Origin: Paracoccaceae bacterium
GTDB taxonomy: Bacteria > Pseudomonadota > Alphaproteobacteria > Rhodobacterales > Rhodobacteraceae
Direction: 5' to 3'
Length of the DNA stretch: 44,554 nt
NCBI GenBank assembly: GCA_007695345.1
Contig: REDZ01000175.1
Span: 1 to 44,554, forward strand
The notes beneath the pieces are model-generated. The model was not told the DNA's origin, ran no database searches, and was given only the letters and a program-made list of their open reading frames with translations. Of the stretch, positions 42,678-44,554 are shown piece after piece. A program made the position numbers and the translations under genes. The first letter of the stretch is position 1, and each line of letters begins with the position of its first letter.

Positions 42678-44554
42678 ATGAGTGATTTGCCCCGTTTTAT
42701 CCATCTGCGCACCCATACCGAATATTCGCTTCTGGAAGGGGCGCTGCGCCTCAAGCCGCTGGTCAAGACCTGCAAGGACAAGGGCTATCCGGCCATCGCC
42801 GTGACCGACACGGACAACATGTTCTGTGCGCTGGAATTTTCAGTGTTGGCCAGTGATTCCGGGGTGCAGCCGATACTCGGTTGCCAGATCTCGGTCGCCT
42901 TTGACCCGGCCGCGCCGGGGGAAAAGCCGCGCATGCCGGCCCCGATTGTTCTGCTGGCCCAGTCGCGGCGCGGGTATGAAAACCTGATGGCGCTGAATTC
43001 CTGCCTGTATCTGGCCCGCGACCGTGCGCTGCCGCAGGTCACGATGGACGAACTGGCGCATCATTCCGAAGGGCTGATCTGCCTGAGCGGCGGCGCCGAT
43101 GGCCCGGTGGGTCGGTTGATCACCACCAATCAGATCACGCGTGCCCGCGCGCTGATGGAGCAGCTTGCCGCGATCTATCCCGACCGCCTGTATGTCGAGT
43201 TGCAGCGCCACGCTGATGAGGCCGGCCAGATGATGGAAGCCGAGCGCATCACAGAGCGCCCCTTTGTCGAGATGGCGCATGAGCTTGCCCTGCCCCTTGT
43301 CGCCACCAATGATGCCTATTTCCCGAACCCCGACATGTTCGAGGCCCATGACGCCCTGATCTGCATTCGCGAAGGCGCCTATGTCGATCAGGCCGCACCC
43401 CGGCGCCACCTGACCCCGCAGCACTACCTGAAAACCCCCGAGGAGATGGCCGCCCTCTTCGCCGATCTGCCCGAGGCGCTGGAAAACACCGTCGAGATCG
43501 CGCAGCGCTGCGCCTATCGCGCCGACCGCCACCCCCCGATCCTGCCGCGTTTCGCCGAGGATGAGGTCGAGGAATTGCGCCGTCAGGCGCGCGAGGGGCT
43601 GGCCGAAAGGCTGGCCGTCATTCCCCATGCCGCCCCGATTGAGGATTATGAGAAAAGGCTGGAATTCGAACTGGGCATCATCGAGGGTATGGGCTTTCCG
43701 GGCTATTTCCTGATCGTCGCCGATTTCATCAAATGGGCGAAGGAACAGGATATCCCCGTCGGGCCGGGCCGTGGGTCGGGTGCGGGCAGCCTTGTGGCCT
43801 ATGCGCTGACCATCACCGATCTGGACCCCCTGCGCTACAAGCTGCTGTTCGAGCGGTTCCTGAACCCGGAGCGCGTGTCGATGCCCGATTTCGACATCGA
43901 TTTCTGCATGGACCGCCGGGAAGAGGTGATCCGCTATACGCAAGACAAATACGGCCATGACAAGGTCGGCCAGATCATCACCTTCGGCGCGCTTCTGTCC
44001 AAGGCTGCCGTGCGCGATGTGGGCCGGGTGCTGCAACTTCCCTATGGTCAGGTGGACAAACTGTCCAAGCTGATCCCGGTCGAAGGGGTCAAGCCCGTCA
44101 GCGTGGAGAAGGCGCTGGCCGATGAACCGCGCCTGCGCGAGGCCGCAAAGGCCGAAGAGGTCGTCGACCGCCTGCTGACCCACGCGCAAAAGGTCGAGGG
44201 GCTGTTGCGCAATGCCTCGACTCACGCAGCGGGCGTCGTGATCGGGGATCGTCCGCTCGACCAGTTGGTGCCGCTCTATCGCGACCCGCGCTCGGACATG
44301 CCGGCCACGCAGTTCAACATGAAATGGGTGGAGCAGGCGGGGCTGGTGAAATTCGACTTTCTGGGCCTGAAAACCCTGACGGTCATCCAGAACGCCATCG
44401 AGCTTTTGCGCCGTCGCGGGCAGGATCTGGATATCAACGCCATCCCGCTGGATGATCCGGCCAGTTACAAGCTCTATGCCTCGGCGCGCACGGTGGCCGT
44501 GTTTCAGGTGGAAAGCTCGGGCATGATGGATGCGCTGCGGCGCATGAAACCCAC
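42678..44554 (+). CDS. dnaE: DNA polymerase III alpha subunit DnaE, 3' end cut by the window
   Basis: The main replicative polymerase catalytic subunit. About 625 codons are present: the PHP domain begins PRFIHLRTHTEYSLLEG, the palm contains the catalytic aspartates in PDFDIDFC, with GPGRGSGAGSLVAYAL upstream, and the window ends near the finger domain (VFQVESSGMMDALRRMKP). Family start is MSDLPRFIHLRTH at 42678; an in-frame ATG four codons earlier (42666) is possible. Ribosome binding site weak at either. Confidence 0.95.
   Translation, partial: MSDLPRFIHLRTHTEYSLLEGALRLKPLVKTCKDKGYPAIAVTDTDNMFCALEFSVLASDSGVQPILGCQISVAFDPAAPGEKPRMPAPIVLLAQSRRGYENLMALNSCLYLARDRALPQVTMDELAHHSEGLICLSGGADGPVGRLITTNQITRARALMEQLAAIYPDRLYVELQRHADEAGQMMEAERITERPFVEMAHELALPLVATNDAYFPNPDMFEAHDALICIREGAYVDQAAPRRHLTPQHYLKTPEEMAALFADLPEALENTVEIAQRCAYRADRHPPILPRFAEDEVEELRRQAREGLAERLAVIPHAAPIEDYEKRLEFELGIIEGMGFPGYFLIVADFIKWAKEQDIPVGPGRGSGAGSLVAYALTITDLDPLRYKLLFERFLNPERVSMPDFDIDFCMDRREEVIRYTQDKYGHDKVGQIITFGALLSKAAVRDVGRVLQLPYGQVDKLSKLIPVEGVKPVSVEKALADEPRLREAAKAEEVVDRLLTHAQKVEGLLRNASTHAAGVVIGDRPLDQLVPLYRDPRSDMPATQFNMKWVEQAGLVKFDFLGLKTLTVIQNAIELLRRRGQDLDINAIPLDDPASYKLYASARTVAVFQVESSGMMDALRRMKP

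Noticed and set aside
42840-44225. A 461-codon minus-strand frame opposite dnaE
   Set aside because: dnaE is certain; this frame lacks a ribosome binding site and any family likeness.
1-44554. CRISPR arrays or insertion-sequence transposases
   Set aside because: No regularly spaced repeats and no transposase motif were found.

Overview
The window is one GC-rich stretch of an alphaproteobacterial chromosome. The aerobic cobalamin (vitamin B12) pathway proteins, the gene order, the codon use and the other genes (CioA-type cytochrome bd, L-2-hydroxyglutarate oxidase, a BMP-type ABC importer) fit a member of the Rhodobacteraceae/Paracoccaceae. I cannot name the genus. Both edges cut genes: cobB at the left and dnaE at the right.

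Layout. (1) 1-16212 is a large B12 cluster. The minus-strand run cobL-cobE-cobM-cobB (1-3053) is knit together by ATGA stop/start overlaps. cobK (+) starts head-to-head with cobL, and the two start codons share bases. A second minus-strand run (13476-3903) carries a cytochrome c', a HupE/UreJ permease, a DUF1636 protein, cobW, cobN, cobG, cobH, cobI and cobJ, all downstream of a clear cobalamin riboswitch at 13816-13624. Diverging from it are cobO and cobQ (+). Together these cover most corrin-ring methylations, ring contraction, methyl migration, amidation, cobalt import and insertion, and adenosylation. cobA, cobF, cobS and cobT are not in the window. (2) 16267-18637 is a MoxR-type AAA+ ATPase plus a VWA-like protein, the same kind of pairing as CobS/CobT. 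(3) 18623-22404 holds a membrane protein of unknown role, a LolA-like protein, a family-2 glycosyltransferase with a possibly frameshifted small gene before it, and an L-2-hydroxyglutarate oxidase. (4) 22541-24415 is a tRNA-Gln followed by an integrase remnant and a heavily decayed membrane spermidine synthase-like gene, which looks like an integration scar. (5) 24416-28161 is a FIST-domain protein with a hybrid histidine kinase, resembling the NosP/NahK nitric-oxide sensing pair. (6) 28380-30599 is a slipin plus NfeD protease pair. (7) 30762-33748 is a GbsR/MarR regulator followed by cydAB (CioAB-like), with a palindromic candidate operator just before the regulator. (8) 33849-37812 is a group of exported proteins (OmpA-like, unknown, double SH3b, cofactor-free molybdopterin-oxidoreductase fold) ending in an orphan REC-PAS-LuxR response regulator. 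(9) 37873-42510 is a BMP/nucleoside-type ABC importer. (10) 42678 to the right edge is the 5' part of dnaE.

How it works together. The first 16 kb is devoted to making coenzyme B12 and obtaining cobalt, with B12 feedback through the riboswitch on at least the import and chelation genes. Region 5 (a possible NO sensor) and region 7 (a bd oxidase of a type generally tolerant of NO and cyanide) could belong to one respiratory stress response, but that link is inference. The most unusual features are the riboswitch-controlled cytochrome c' with a His-rich linker, the shared cobL/cobK start codons, a small ORF coupled to cobQ, a REP-like palindrome inside cobN, and the MoxR/VWA pair with an altered HExxH motif.
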